Positions 16,838-24,722 of a DNA stretch of 64,000 bases are shown piece after piece. Every line of letters starts with the position of its first letter. Position 1 is the first letter of the stretch. The position numbers and the translations under genes are program-made. Location of the stretch: NCBI GenBank assembly GCA_963772845.1, contig CAVYYW010000009.1:1-64000 (forward strand), written 5' to 3'. Under the pieces are notes generated by a model, which was not told where the DNA came from, ran no database searches, and worked only from the letters and a program-made list of their open reading frames with translations. This DNA comes from CAVYYW01 sp963772845. GTDB lineage: Bacteria > Bacillota > Bacilli > Bacillales > Sporolactobacillaceae.

Positions 16838-17587
16838 TTAATCGAACTGAGCGCCCAGTTCGAAATACTTTGTTAAGGAAATTCTTCTACCTTCTTTATC
16901 CCAATTATGATAGTCATTAAAAACCTGCTGAATATCGTTATTCGCGCGATCTTCTACTAAAAATTTCACAGCAAGATAACTGCGCCAATAATTAAACATA
17001 ATACTTGTCAAACTGCCCTTGTAGGTATGACTGCCAAATTCATCTAGAGAGTATTTTCCATATCTGCCTTTGAACGTTTCAACTAGTTCCAGCTCTACAT
17101 TTGTTATTGCTTTAAATTCTGATTCATCTAAAGTAATTTTTCTGGACAAATAGTCGCACATTCCTTCTTCAAACCAAATACTATCTTCTCTTTCATCATC
17201 GAATTCATCCAAAAATAAGTCTGAGTGATGCGTTAACTCATGTGCTAAAATAGTAAACAATTGATTTTCGGACAAATTCATATAGAAATCATTAATTTGG
17301 GGATTGTAATGACCTTCTAATTGTCTTAAGAAAAGCTTTCTCCAAGCTGTTAAATCAGGTGAAATATAGATGGTGTCTTTCCTTGTATAAGCTGGAATTG
17401 AACTCTCAGAAAAAACAGTTGTAGCTAATTCTTCCGTTGTCCAAACTATTCCTTTCGGTAACTCCTTTAAAGCATAGTTTTCTTCCAATACAAGTTGATA
17501 TTCTTTCAATTTTTCACTAAACCTATCAATAATACCTTGATATTTTTCATAATCCTCTTTCTGTTCAAAAGCATATATATGTTTCAT
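16838..17587 (-). CDS. HExxH zinc metallopeptidase-like protein
   Basis: A 249-aa protein without a signal peptide. The zinc site is TILAHELTHHSDLF (HELTH, about residue 115), followed after about 24 residues by WFEEGMCDYLSRK, whose Glu is the probable third ligand, the gluzincin arrangement. The rest is mostly helical. No specific family is recognised; the pattern resembles peptidase MA-type domains in Bacillus. It is flanked on both sides by beta-lactamase-like gene fragments with shared DNA, so it sits in a locally rearranged region. The substrate is unknown. Confidence 0.75.
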   Translation of the reverse strand: MKHIYAFEQKEDYEKYQGIIDRFSEKLKEYQLVLEENYALKELPKGIVWTTEELATTVFSESSIPAYTRKDTIYISPDLTAWRKLFLRQLEGHYNPQINDFYMNLSENQLFTILAHELTHHSDLFLDEFDDEREDSIWFEEGMCDYLSRKITLDESEFKAITNVELELVETFKGRYGKYSLDEFGSHTYKGSLTSIMFNYWRSYLAVKFLVEDRANNDIQQVFNDYHNWDKEGRRISLTKYFELGAQFD

Positions 17588-17712
17588 TTTAAAAACGCCT
17601 TTCTCCTATTATTAAAATTGAAGAGTAAAAATCGAGACCATTGAGTTATTCCGCAATCAGACGAACCAGCAATATCCCTGAAAATACGTTTCGGTGGCAA
17701 GCACTATATATA

Positions 17713-18470
17713 TCATTGCTTCAAATATTCTTTATAAAGCAATTGCATTGATTCAATTATTTTTTCATCAGCCAACTGATTATTATATCTATTAGGCAAG
17801 TTATTTCCCCCTAAAGCGTACACAAAGGGTTTTTGATTAAAGTCCCCTAGGATTCCAATATCAACAATCACATTTTCCAAACCACCTGTCATATGATTTA
17901 GGAAATGAGAAGGTATCCCATCAATATCCCCTTGTTGCCTCACGAGGCCATTTAGGATTGGCGTCCATAAATAAGGGTTAAGATTATATTCCTGAAGTGT
18001 TAATTTCATTAATTTTAAAATATCATTCAGTTCACCTTTGTTGTTCATATCCCTTGGCTCTTCGGTAACATTTATAGTCCGAAAGTAAGATTTCATTTGG
18101 AGATTTATCTTTTCCCATCCACCATAAAAGTGCACCACCCTATTCGCTACAAAACTATCATGGCAACAATCATGACTTCTACTGCCTCTCGTAAGGGTAT
18201 TGCACTCCTATTTTGGAAGTGAGGATATTGTTCGTTGCTATCTTCGGCTGGATCAAACTTAATACCCTCCACACTGTCTTCCCAACTAAATAAACCTTCC
18301 TGAACCTTCTTCGCAATACAAAAACCTATGGCTACCTTAGCTGCTGAAGCAAGTGGAACTGACATTTTATCATTGTACGTTAAGATGTTTTCCTGATCGC
18401 AGGTTGAATATATTACCAGTCCAACTTCCCCAGAATCTATCTCCTTTAATTTCCTTAGTACCTTTTGCAT
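17713..18470 (-). pseudogene. Serine beta-lactamase-like hydrolase, frameshifted
   Basis: The N-terminal part from ATG 18470 (behind GGGGAGAAGAA) carries the SxxK motif in MSVPLASAAKVAIGFC and runs to MIVAM before a stop at about 18147. The C-terminal part in another frame continues VANRVVHFYGGWEKINLQMKS and ends LLYKEYLKQ. Joined, they match the class A beta-lactamase-like fold (Beta-lactamase2 type). The break falls exactly where the second motif (SDN type) should be; one missing base would restore a D-S there. Total length would be about 252 residues. A fragment of a duplicate lies at 16535-16745. The KTG motif is not evident, so drug hydrolysis is doubtful even if repaired. Confidence 0.8.
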
Positions 18471-18644
18471 TTCTTCTCCCCACAATCAAAATCTTTATTT
18501 ATGTTCTTCTATTATTCCGCCATACCGATCACAAGCAGCCTAATAGCGACATTCCCCTTTTTAACTATGTCTCTCATTATCTATATTAAATAAAGATTTC
18601 CAAAACCCTTTTTTCTGAAGGAAATTGAAGACTAGATACAGTTT

Positions 18645-18787
18645 CAATGCTGTAAGAATTTTGTTTTATTATCTTTTAAAGAAAACTTGGCTTTTCGCCA
18701 ATCCTGAATGGCGAAAGCCTTAATTGCCCCTCATCCTTTATTCCGCTATTTCGCTTTAGCGAAGTTAAAGTTTCTTAAAGTATGAAA
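18645..18787. repeat. Dispersed repeat family A, copy 2
   Basis: Matches copy 1 at 7606-7745: AAACTTGGCTTTTCGCCA with AATGGCGAAAGCCTTA forming a stem, then CGCTTTAGCGAAGTTAAA and TTCTTAAAGTATGAAAAA. It runs straight into family B copy 2. Confidence 0.8.
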
Positions 18788-18855
18788 AACCAGCTGATTT
18801 TTTTAAACTAAGGCTCTGTTAAAGTTAATTGTTGATATTTGTCTAAATCGAACGA

Positions 18856-19056
18856 ATGTTCTATAAAGGGTGGATACAGCGATTTAACGGTGTGGCGACC
18901 AAGTATCTGAACAATTATCTTTCGTGGTTCCAAGTGTTAGAGAGCATTCATCACCACCGTAATGAGGTAACGATGAATGACTTGATAATAAAAGGAAATT
19001 TAATTCCAAGTGTGGAAACATATGATACACTTAGATTATCTAAGTATACTGTATAA
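18856..19056 (+). pseudogene. IS1595-family transposase, C-terminal remnant
   Basis: About 66 residues including RFNGVATKYLNNYLSWFQVLE, which resembles the end of ISXO2-like DDE transposases of the IS1595 family. The N-terminal part, including the DDE catalytic residues, is absent because the left inverted end abuts the C-terminal coding part. The element could move only with a transposase supplied in trans. Confidence 0.75.
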
Positions 19057-19119
19057 AGGTTATTCTTTTATTCAACTAACGGTCAGGATGGTGAATAAAA
19101 TATTCTATCTTTGGGGGTA

Positions 19120-19440
19120 ATGTATATAAATTTTTTACTAACATTTTTATATTCATTTTCAGCTAGTGTTTCGCTATATCTGTTAACTGATGACATAACA
19201 GAGGCAATTATATTTTTTGTTGTATTTTTCTTACTTGGTTTGTTTACAAACAAGAATGAAAAGGATGCATCGAGAACAGCGAAAATTGTTGCAACTGTCA
19301 TAATAATTATTGCTGGGTTGTTTATTACGATTGTATTATCAGATGTAAGCACATTTAGGAAAATTTTAGCTTGGGTTATCGCTTTATTAATGTTTCTTTT
19401 TGAAAATTATATTGAGTCAATAAAAAAGAAAAATAGTTAG
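19120..19440 (+). CDS. Small four-helix membrane protein carried by the IS element
   Basis: A 106-aa protein with about four membrane helices (residues 1-20, 22-42, 55-78, 83-103) and a lysine-rich C-terminus (SIKKKNS). ATG 19120 sits just after GGGGGTA; a TTG at 19111 is an alternative start. It lies inside the inverted ends of the IS1595-type element downstream of the transposase remnant and is followed by a strong terminator at 19594. I recognise no family. Passenger genes are known in some IS1595 members, so this is probably cargo rather than part of the transposition machinery. Confidence 0.65.
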   Translation: MYINFLLTFLYSFSASVSLYLLTDDITEAIIFFVVFFLLGLFTNKNEKDASRTAKIVATVIIIIAGLFITIVLSDVSTFRKILAWVIALLMFLFENYIESIKKKNS

Positions 19441-19593
19441 TGTGTCTGACGTATCTTAATTGTGCTATCTGGGGCTTTTGTTGAAAAAGGGTGTAGCCAT
19501 CGCTTCTTCAAGTAACAGCGCAGAGTAATTGAAAAAACACATTCGTTATTTACTAAACAAACGGGGGAGTTAGTTCAATAAGACAATAAACCA

Positions 19594-19629
19594 AACGGAA
19601 TTTCCATTTTTATGGAAGTTCCGTTTTTT
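19594..19629 (+). terminator. Strong intrinsic terminator inside the IS element
   Basis: Stem AACGGAATTTCCAT / ATGGAAGTTCCGTT with one mismatch and a TTT loop, followed by TTTTTT. It ends the passenger-gene transcript just before the right inverted end. Confidence 0.9.
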
Positions 19630-19747
19630 CTATAAATATCAACATTAAACTTTAACAGAGCCTAAAATAAAGTAAAATCAGCTTCCGAATTGCTCTAGAA
19701 GGTCCTCCGAGGGTGAGTGGAACCGTTCCCTTTCATGTTTTGTTGTC

Positions 19748-19796
19748 TACTTTTCATGATTTGCCTGCCACTTTTCATGATTTGCCTACCAATTCC
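19748..19796. repeat. Short degenerate array attached to repeat B copy 2
   Basis: Two and a half units of 21 bp with TTTTCATGATTTGCCTGCCA as the repeating core, directly after the GGAACCGTTCCC block, as for the other copies. Confidence 0.75.
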
Positions 19797-19917
19797 CTAA
19801 TTTTTCCTTATAAAAGTGAAAAAGTGCCGTCATTCCTGCCAGGCGTCATTAAATTCAAAATGAGCGATGCGCTGAGCCTCAACGCTTAAGCTGTCTTTTT
19901 AAAAATTAAAATAAGGA

Positions 19918-20041
19918 ATGAAAAATCGTGATTTTTCATATAAAAATGCTGATTTTTTTATGAAAAGCTTTAAATCAGCTTACGAATGGATCTTGAAGTT
20001 GCTTTGGAAGGTTGTGGGACCGTTCCCAATACGATTTCATT
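19918..20041. repeat. Dispersed repeat family B, copy 3
   Basis: Shows the GAAAAATCGTGATTTTTC hairpin, TGCTGATTT with AAATCAGCTTACGAATGG, and GGGACCGTTCCC, in the same order as the other copies. It lies only 170 bp from copy 2. Confidence 0.82.
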
Positions 20042-20150
20042 GTCCAATTTTCAGATTTGCTGTCCACTTCAGATGATTTACTGTCCACTTTCCGATTTTG
20101 CTGTCCACTTCCGTAATTTACTGTCCACTTTCGAGATTTACTTGCCACAT
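20042..20150. repeat. Degenerate 20-21-bp array attached to repeat B copy 3
   Basis: Five to six units with consensus GTCCACTTTCNGATTTACT. It is the longest array attached to a family B copy. No coding frame and no distinct spacers. Confidence 0.85.
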
Positions 20151-20290
20151 GATTTGTTGGTGGCACGAAAGTATCGTTGTTATCTGATTTTTCTAGGTAT
20201 TTTGGAATTTTATGTTAAACTTATATTAGAATTTGTGAAAAAATAGCACTTAAACGGTCAAATTAGTTAAGAAACATAGGGGGTATCTAG

Positions 20291-20762
20291 GTGGTCAAAC
20301 TAGAAAAAATGTCAATTGAGCAATATAAGCCGTGGAGAGATTCTAAAATAAAGTTTTACGCCGAAGAAAAAGCCCAAGTAGGTAACGTGTCAGCAGAGGA
20401 AGCGATGCAGGCTTCAAAGCGCCAGTTTGAACAGATTTTGCCTGACGGATTAAACACCTTAGGTAACTATCTTTTTAATGTCAAAGATGAAGACAGTGAC
20501 CATAGTCGTGGGTTCTTTATGGATAAAGGTCCGTGATGAAGGAAAAGAAATGTTTATTTATGGTATTGAAATGGACGAAACTGCAAGAGGAAAAGGGTAT
20601 GGAAGACAAACAATTGAAGCTCTAGAAGCTCTCGTGAAGAAAATGGGGATCCCTAAAATATCGCTACACGTATTTGGTTATAATGAAGTTGCAATTAATC
20701 TGTACAAATCTTCAGGCTACGAAACAACCAATATTCTAATGTCCAAGGTGCTTTCTGAATAA
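20291..20762 (+). pseudogene. GNAT-family N-acetyltransferase, frameshifted
   Basis: A GTG start at 20291 behind AGGGGG gives MVKLEKMSIEQYKPWRDSKI and runs to about VKDEDSD before entering a wrong frame and stopping at 20536. The continuation VVGSLWIKVRDEGKEMFIYG with the acetyl-CoA motif RGKGYGRQTIEAL and NLYKSSGYE follows in another frame to the stop at 20762. One base lost near 20505 explains the break. The repaired protein would have about 157 residues, the usual GNAT length. It may be a genuine pseudogene or a base-call error. Confidence 0.85.
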
Positions 20763-20910
20763 CATAACCATGAACTCACGCTAGTGCAGTCATACTTTCT
20801 GTTAATCGAACCTGTAAAGCTGTGTACTTAAAACTATTGGGTACAAAAATTCTCGTAAGTATCGATAATTTCTGCTTCAAATAGCGTTAATTGAAAATGA
20901 CATATAATAG

Positions 20911-20945
20911 AAAAACGACTCGATATAAAAATCCGAGTCGTTTTT
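20911..20945. terminator. Bidirectional terminator between GNAT and mtlD
   Basis: Stem AAAAACGACTCG / CGAGTCGTTTTT with an 11-base loop, symmetric in A and T runs. It is placed to end both the GNAT transcript and the mtl operon, about 100 bp past mtlD. Confidence 0.88.
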
Positions 20946-21046
20946 CTTTGCTATTTAATATGTTAATTTATTCTAAATCTATCGCTAATTACGCAGTGTT
21001 TTCGATGCGAATAGACTCCTTTTTTCTATATTAAAAGATTTCGATT

Positions 21047-22167
21047 TCAGTCTTCCCTATACGATTGAACAATTGCTTCATGAAGCGGGTTTGTGGCTTC
21101 GATGCCGGTGAAAATCGTGACGGCTTTTTCGATGCCCTCTTTTTCGATCACGGCGTGCATTTCTTCCGCTTCTGGATCATAAGGATTCATAAAATGCAGG
21201 GCAGCTGCGATCACTTTCGTCAGCGCTTTTGGCTCTACATCGTGCTGAGCAAGCTGAGTGGCAGGACCTGTCAGCCGGTCATTCGAGCCTAGCTTTCGCT
21301 GCGGCGAGCGCCCGACACGCATGATTTCGTCCGTGATGTATGGGTTTTCGAATCGGCCCGACAATTTTCTTCGCGGTAAGCTTCTAGCGCGTCTGCTTCA
21401 AAACCGTGTTTGATCTCCAGCAGTTTACCGGTTTCAGCAAGTGCGTCCTCAACGATTTTTTTTATGGCTGAGTCCTGAAGCGCTTCGTCAATGGTGCTGA
21501 CGTTTTTTCGGAACCCGAGGTATGCCGTCGCAGCATGTCCAGTGTTCACCGTAAATAGTTTCCGTTCAATGTATGGTCCAAGATCCGGGACGTAATGAAT
21601 GCCTTCGATATCAGGAACAGGCGCTGCCATCTGGCTTTTTTCGACCACCCATTCAAAGTAAGGCTCGACCCGGACATCAAGGGATTCCATCGACTGGTTC
21701 GGGACAATGCGGTCCACGGCGGCATTCGGAAAAGCGGCTTTCAGACGGGACGCCTCTTCCCCTGCAGCTTCTTCAACGACCTTTTTCAGTTCATCACCTG
21801 CACCAATCGCATTTTCACAGGCAATCACGTTAACCTGCGATGAGCGTTTCAACAGACCCTTTGCCAAAATCGGCGCAATGTATTTCAGGTTGGATACGCC
21901 AACTGCTGCGGTAATTACATCCGCATCAGCGATCACATCCACGACCTCTTGCTCCTGGGTCTGGCTGTTCAGCGCACGGATCCCGCTGACGTGTTCAGAC
22001 TGTTCATCCCGATCGGCGAGGATAACATTGTATTCGCCTTCTTCATTGATCCGGTTAACAACCGGGGCATTCACATCGACAAAGATCACGTCATAGCCTG
22101 ATTGATGCAGCAAGGCGCCAATAAAGCCTCTGCCGATGTTGCCCGCTCCAAAGTGGACGGCTTTCAT
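21047..22167 (-). pseudogene. mtlD: Mannitol-1-phosphate 5-dehydrogenase, frameshifted near residue 268
   Basis: MtlD oxidises mannitol-1-phosphate to fructose-6-phosphate with NAD. The N-terminal part shows the NAD-binding motif VHFGAGNIGRGFIG and NVIACENAIGAGDEL, and TVNTGHAATAYLG. At EAYREEN the frame is lost and ends 25 codons later; the correct continuation RFENPYITDEIMRVGRSPQRKL is in another frame and runs to the stop at 21047. One base lost near 21365, in a T-rich spot, explains it. Repaired length is about 374 residues, the family norm. It is last in the mtl operon and its ATG touches the mtlF stop. Because the rest of the operon is intact, an assembly error or very recent mutation is likely. 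Confidence 0.9.
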
Positions 22168-22604
22168 CAGTCCGTCACCTCACTGAAAATCGCAATGATT
22201 TCTTCCTCTGTCTTCGCATTAACGACGCGATCAACGTTGTCCTGGTCTGAACAAACAATGGCGATCTGCTGGAGAATATCCATATGCTCACCGTCTTTTC
22301 CTGCAATGCCGATCACGAGCTTTACAGGCTTGTCCGGGCCAAAGCTGACACCCTCTGGAATTTGCAGAAGGGAAAGACCGGATGAAAGCACTGATTTTTT
22401 GGATTCATCTGTGCCATGCGGGATGGCAACGTTATTGCCCATATAAGTCGAAGCAATTTTTTCGCGCTCCATCATTGATGGAAGGTAGGCTTGATCCACA
22501 TAGCCCCGTTCAATAAGAATGTTTCCGGCTCTCTCAATTGCTTCTTCCTTTGATGCACATGCTACGTTTAGTTTAATATTTTGAACGTCGAAAATTGAAC
22601 TCAT
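22167..22604 (-). CDS. mtlF: Mannitol PTS EIIA component
   Basis: A 145-aa EIIA of the mannitol class. The phospho-accepting His is in NNVAIPHGTDES (about residue 64), and FGPDKPVKLVIGIAGKDGEH is a typical PTS EIIA-2 stretch. It receives phosphate from HPr and passes it to the EIIB domain of MtlA. The start overlaps the mtlR stop by four bases and the stop overlaps the mtlD start, so the three genes are tightly coupled. Length matches Bacillus MtlF. Confidence 0.95.
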   Translation of the reverse strand: MSSIFDVQNIKLNVACASKEEAIERAGNILIERGYVDQAYLPSMMEREKIASTYMGNNVAIPHGTDESKKSVLSSGLSLLQIPEGVSFGPDKPVKLVIGIAGKDGEHMDILQQIAIVCSDQDNVDRVVNAKTEEEIIAIFSEVTD

Positions 22605-24703
22605 CTGTCATACACTCCCAGTTGTTTTAGTTTTTTTTGAAGAAAAAGGGTCATTTTATTAGTCAGCTGCCCTTTAATCGAGTCCTCTGTATCCGCTGAA
22701 TAGGCCGCTAGAATAGACGGTTCCTCGATCATCATGGTACTGAATTCACTTAATACCTCGAGCACTTCCTGGCTGCAAACCGCCGGAGCCAGCAAGAGCA
22801 GCAGTGTATCGCACGTCATCGGTCTGTTATCCATCCCTGTAAGCTCAACCGGTTGATCCAGACGAAAGACGGAAAAGGAGGGTCTCATGATCGCTTCACT
22901 TCTGGTATGAAAAAGCGCTGCGTCTGAACCCGGGATCCCTAGTCCTCCCGACCGCTCTCTTTCGATCAGCTTACTGACCGTGCCGCTTACATCTGAAACC
23001 AATGGACAATGGCCGTTAAGCTGCTCCAGTGCTTCTGTCAGCTGTTTTTCAGGAGAGGCATCCTTTAATGTGGATACCGTAAAAAGATTGATCATGTCAT
23101 AGATTGTTCCGGTATAATCTCTGATCTTATCAAATGTCGTCAGCTCATAGCCGGGATCTTTCTTGGACTGCTTCCCGTCCTTAAAGACGCCGTTCATTGT
23201 TTTTCGTTTATTCAGCTCAGTCAACGCCTGCTTTACCTTACCCTTATCCACCTCTGAAAGAAACGGGGTCACTTCAATGACTTCCGCTTGATCCGTTTCT
23301 ATAGAGATCGTGGAAAGGATCAAGTCAAACGCCGATACATCGCGGTCATAAATATCATGCACCGCACCATTCTCGATTTCGGTAATTTCCGGAAAGTCGC
23401 GGTTGAGGCGGCTTGCCAGAAGCTTGGATGAACCGATCCCGCTTGAACAGATTACAAGGGCGGAGTAAGAACTGCTCGCAGGATGACGCAGACTTGCTCC
23501 AAAATGCATGACAAGATAGCCAACCTCTGTATCGGGTACCTTTTCGTCAGGCAGCAGATCTGACGTTATTTTTTTCAAAATCCCGAACAGCTTCGGGTAA
23601 TCCGTCCTGATCCGGTCGAGAAGCGGATTCTGAATCGGCATGTCATGACGGATCCGGTAAAGAGACGGTTTTAAATGCGCAATCAGCCCCTGCAGCAGCG
23701 ATTCTCTGTTATGAAAGGCTGTCCCGAGCGCTTCCCCCGTGTGATCAATCAATTGGTTGGCAAGCTGAAGGATAAACAGATCGTCATGATTTAGAACATT
23801 TTCACGCTCGCGCCTGAGTTTTGCACCTCTCAGATGCATCGTTATAAACCCGATTTCTTCTGCCGGAATAATAATATTCAGTCTCTCACTCAGCTGTGCA
23901 GCCAAATGCGTGGCCTGATCAAATTCTTCTGTCTGTTTCAGATCGTCAAGAAGGGACGCATGCATCACGATTTTTTCACCATTCAGAAGGCGCTCAACCG
24001 CCAGAGCGGTGTGTACAATCAGTCCGACCATGGCACTGTCAGCGAGTTCTGTACGCAGTGAAGAAACCACATCTTCCACGACAAGGATTTTTTCACGGCC
24101 CACCAGGCCAAGCAGCCGGTTTGTCACGCCCGTAATGTCCGTGTTTTTTTGCGTAATATTACGTTTGATCGCCGAAATAAATTCGGTTTCATTCAATCGG
24201 TCAGCCAAAAGGTCGCTCATACACTGCCTTTTATCCCTTTCATGACCGGTTATTTCAATCCCGTAGCCCCTCTTCCTTATAAGAGAAAGCTGATAAGGTG
24301 CCAAACGGTCATCAATGGCGTTCAGATCATGGCCAACAATTAAAGAGGAGACATCCAGGCCGGAAGCAAGCGTATGAAGCTTCAGCGGCCCTTTTGCCTC
24401 TAACAGACTGCAAATGATCAGGATCTGCCGTTCATCAGCCGTGTACTCCAGGTGATGCCGGTTAGCCATTTCATTTAAAAGGCTTTCCTGATTCTCCGGT
24501 TCCCCTTGTATGCTAAGATCGCCGGATATCTTTTTTTCAATAGATAAATGATACGTCTTTAACAGGCTTTCAAGCGCCTTAACGTCCCGCTGAACGGTTC
24601 GCCGGCTGACCTGCAGAATCTCTGAAAGATCCGCCATCTTAACCGGCTCCGTTTTTGAAAGCAATACTTCTAAAATTTGTTTTTCACGAGCAGTCAGATA
24701 CAT
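22601..24703 (-). CDS. mtlR: Mannitol operon transcriptional activator MtlR
   Basis: A 700-aa PRD-type activator. Order: N-terminal HTH (LTAREKQILEVLLSKTEPVK and VSRRTVQRDVKAL), a second winged helix to about residue 100, two PTS regulation domains with conserved His residues (about 190-400), an EIIB-like domain with CSSGIGSSKLLASRL (about residue 415), and a C-terminal EIIA-like domain with FHTRSEA (about 620). Phosphorylation of the PRDs by HPr activates it; phosphorylation of the EIIB and EIIA parts by the mannitol PTS inhibits it. ATG 24703 is preferred over GTG 24712, which lies on the GGAGGG ribosome site. It lies between mtlA and mtlF, as in Geobacillus. Confidence 0.95.
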   Translation of the reverse strand: MYLTAREKQILEVLLSKTEPVKMADLSEILQVSRRTVQRDVKALESLLKTYHLSIEKKISGDLSIQGEPENQESLLNEMANRHHLEYTADERQILIICSLLEAKGPLKLHTLASGLDVSSLIVGHDLNAIDDRLAPYQLSLIRKRGYGIEITGHERDKRQCMSDLLADRLNETEFISAIKRNITQKNTDITGVTNRLLGLVGREKILVVEDVVSSLRTELADSAMVGLIVHTALAVERLLNGEKIVMHASLLDDLKQTEEFDQATHLAAQLSERLNIIIPAEEIGFITMHLRGAKLRRERENVLNHDDLFILQLANQLIDHTGEALGTAFHNRESLLQGLIAHLKPSLYRIRHDMPIQNPLLDRIRTDYPKLFGILKKITSDLLPDEKVPDTEVGYLVMHFGASLRHPASSSYSALVICSSGIGSSKLLASRLNRDFPEITEIENGAVHDIYDRDVSAFDLILSTISIETDQAEVIEVTPFLSEVDKGKVKQALTELNKRKTMNGVFKDGKQSKKDPGYELTTFDKIRDYTGTIYDMINLFTVSTLKDASPEKQLTEALEQLNGHCPLVSDVSGTVSKLIERERSGGLGIPGSDAALFHTRSEAIMRPSFSVFRLDQPVELTGMDNRPMTCDTLLLLLAPAVCSQEVLEVLSEFSTMMIEEPSILAAYSADTEDSIKGQLTNKMTLFLQKKLKQLGVYDR

Positions 24704-24722
24704 TCCGACCACCCCTCCATTA

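Larger units (their letters stand above)
18812..19662 (+). mobile_element. Deleted IS1595-type element with a passenger gene
   Basis: An 851-bp element bounded by near-perfect inverted ends of about 30 bp starting GGCTCTGTTAAAGTT. The flanking 8-mers TAAACTAA and TAAAATAA differ at one base, as expected for the 8-bp target duplication of the IS1595 family. Inside are the C-terminal part of a transposase and an intact small membrane-protein gene with its own terminator. The intact family B copies at 7301 and 47298 show the empty-site structure. Confidence 0.85.
18783..19747. repeat. Dispersed repeat family B, copy 2, split by an insertion
   Basis: The left part (18783-18811, CAGCTGATTTTTTTAAACTAA) and the right part (19663-19747, AAATCAGCTTCCGAATTG through GGAACCGTTCCC) together rebuild family B. 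They are separated by the element at 18812-19662, which inserted in the loop of the AGCTGATTT / AAATCAGCT hairpin. Confidence 0.85.

Noticed and set aside
20042..20150. CRISPR array
   Set aside because: Repeats are degenerate, the period is only 20-21 bp, there are no unique spacers of constant length, and no cas genes lie anywhere in the window.
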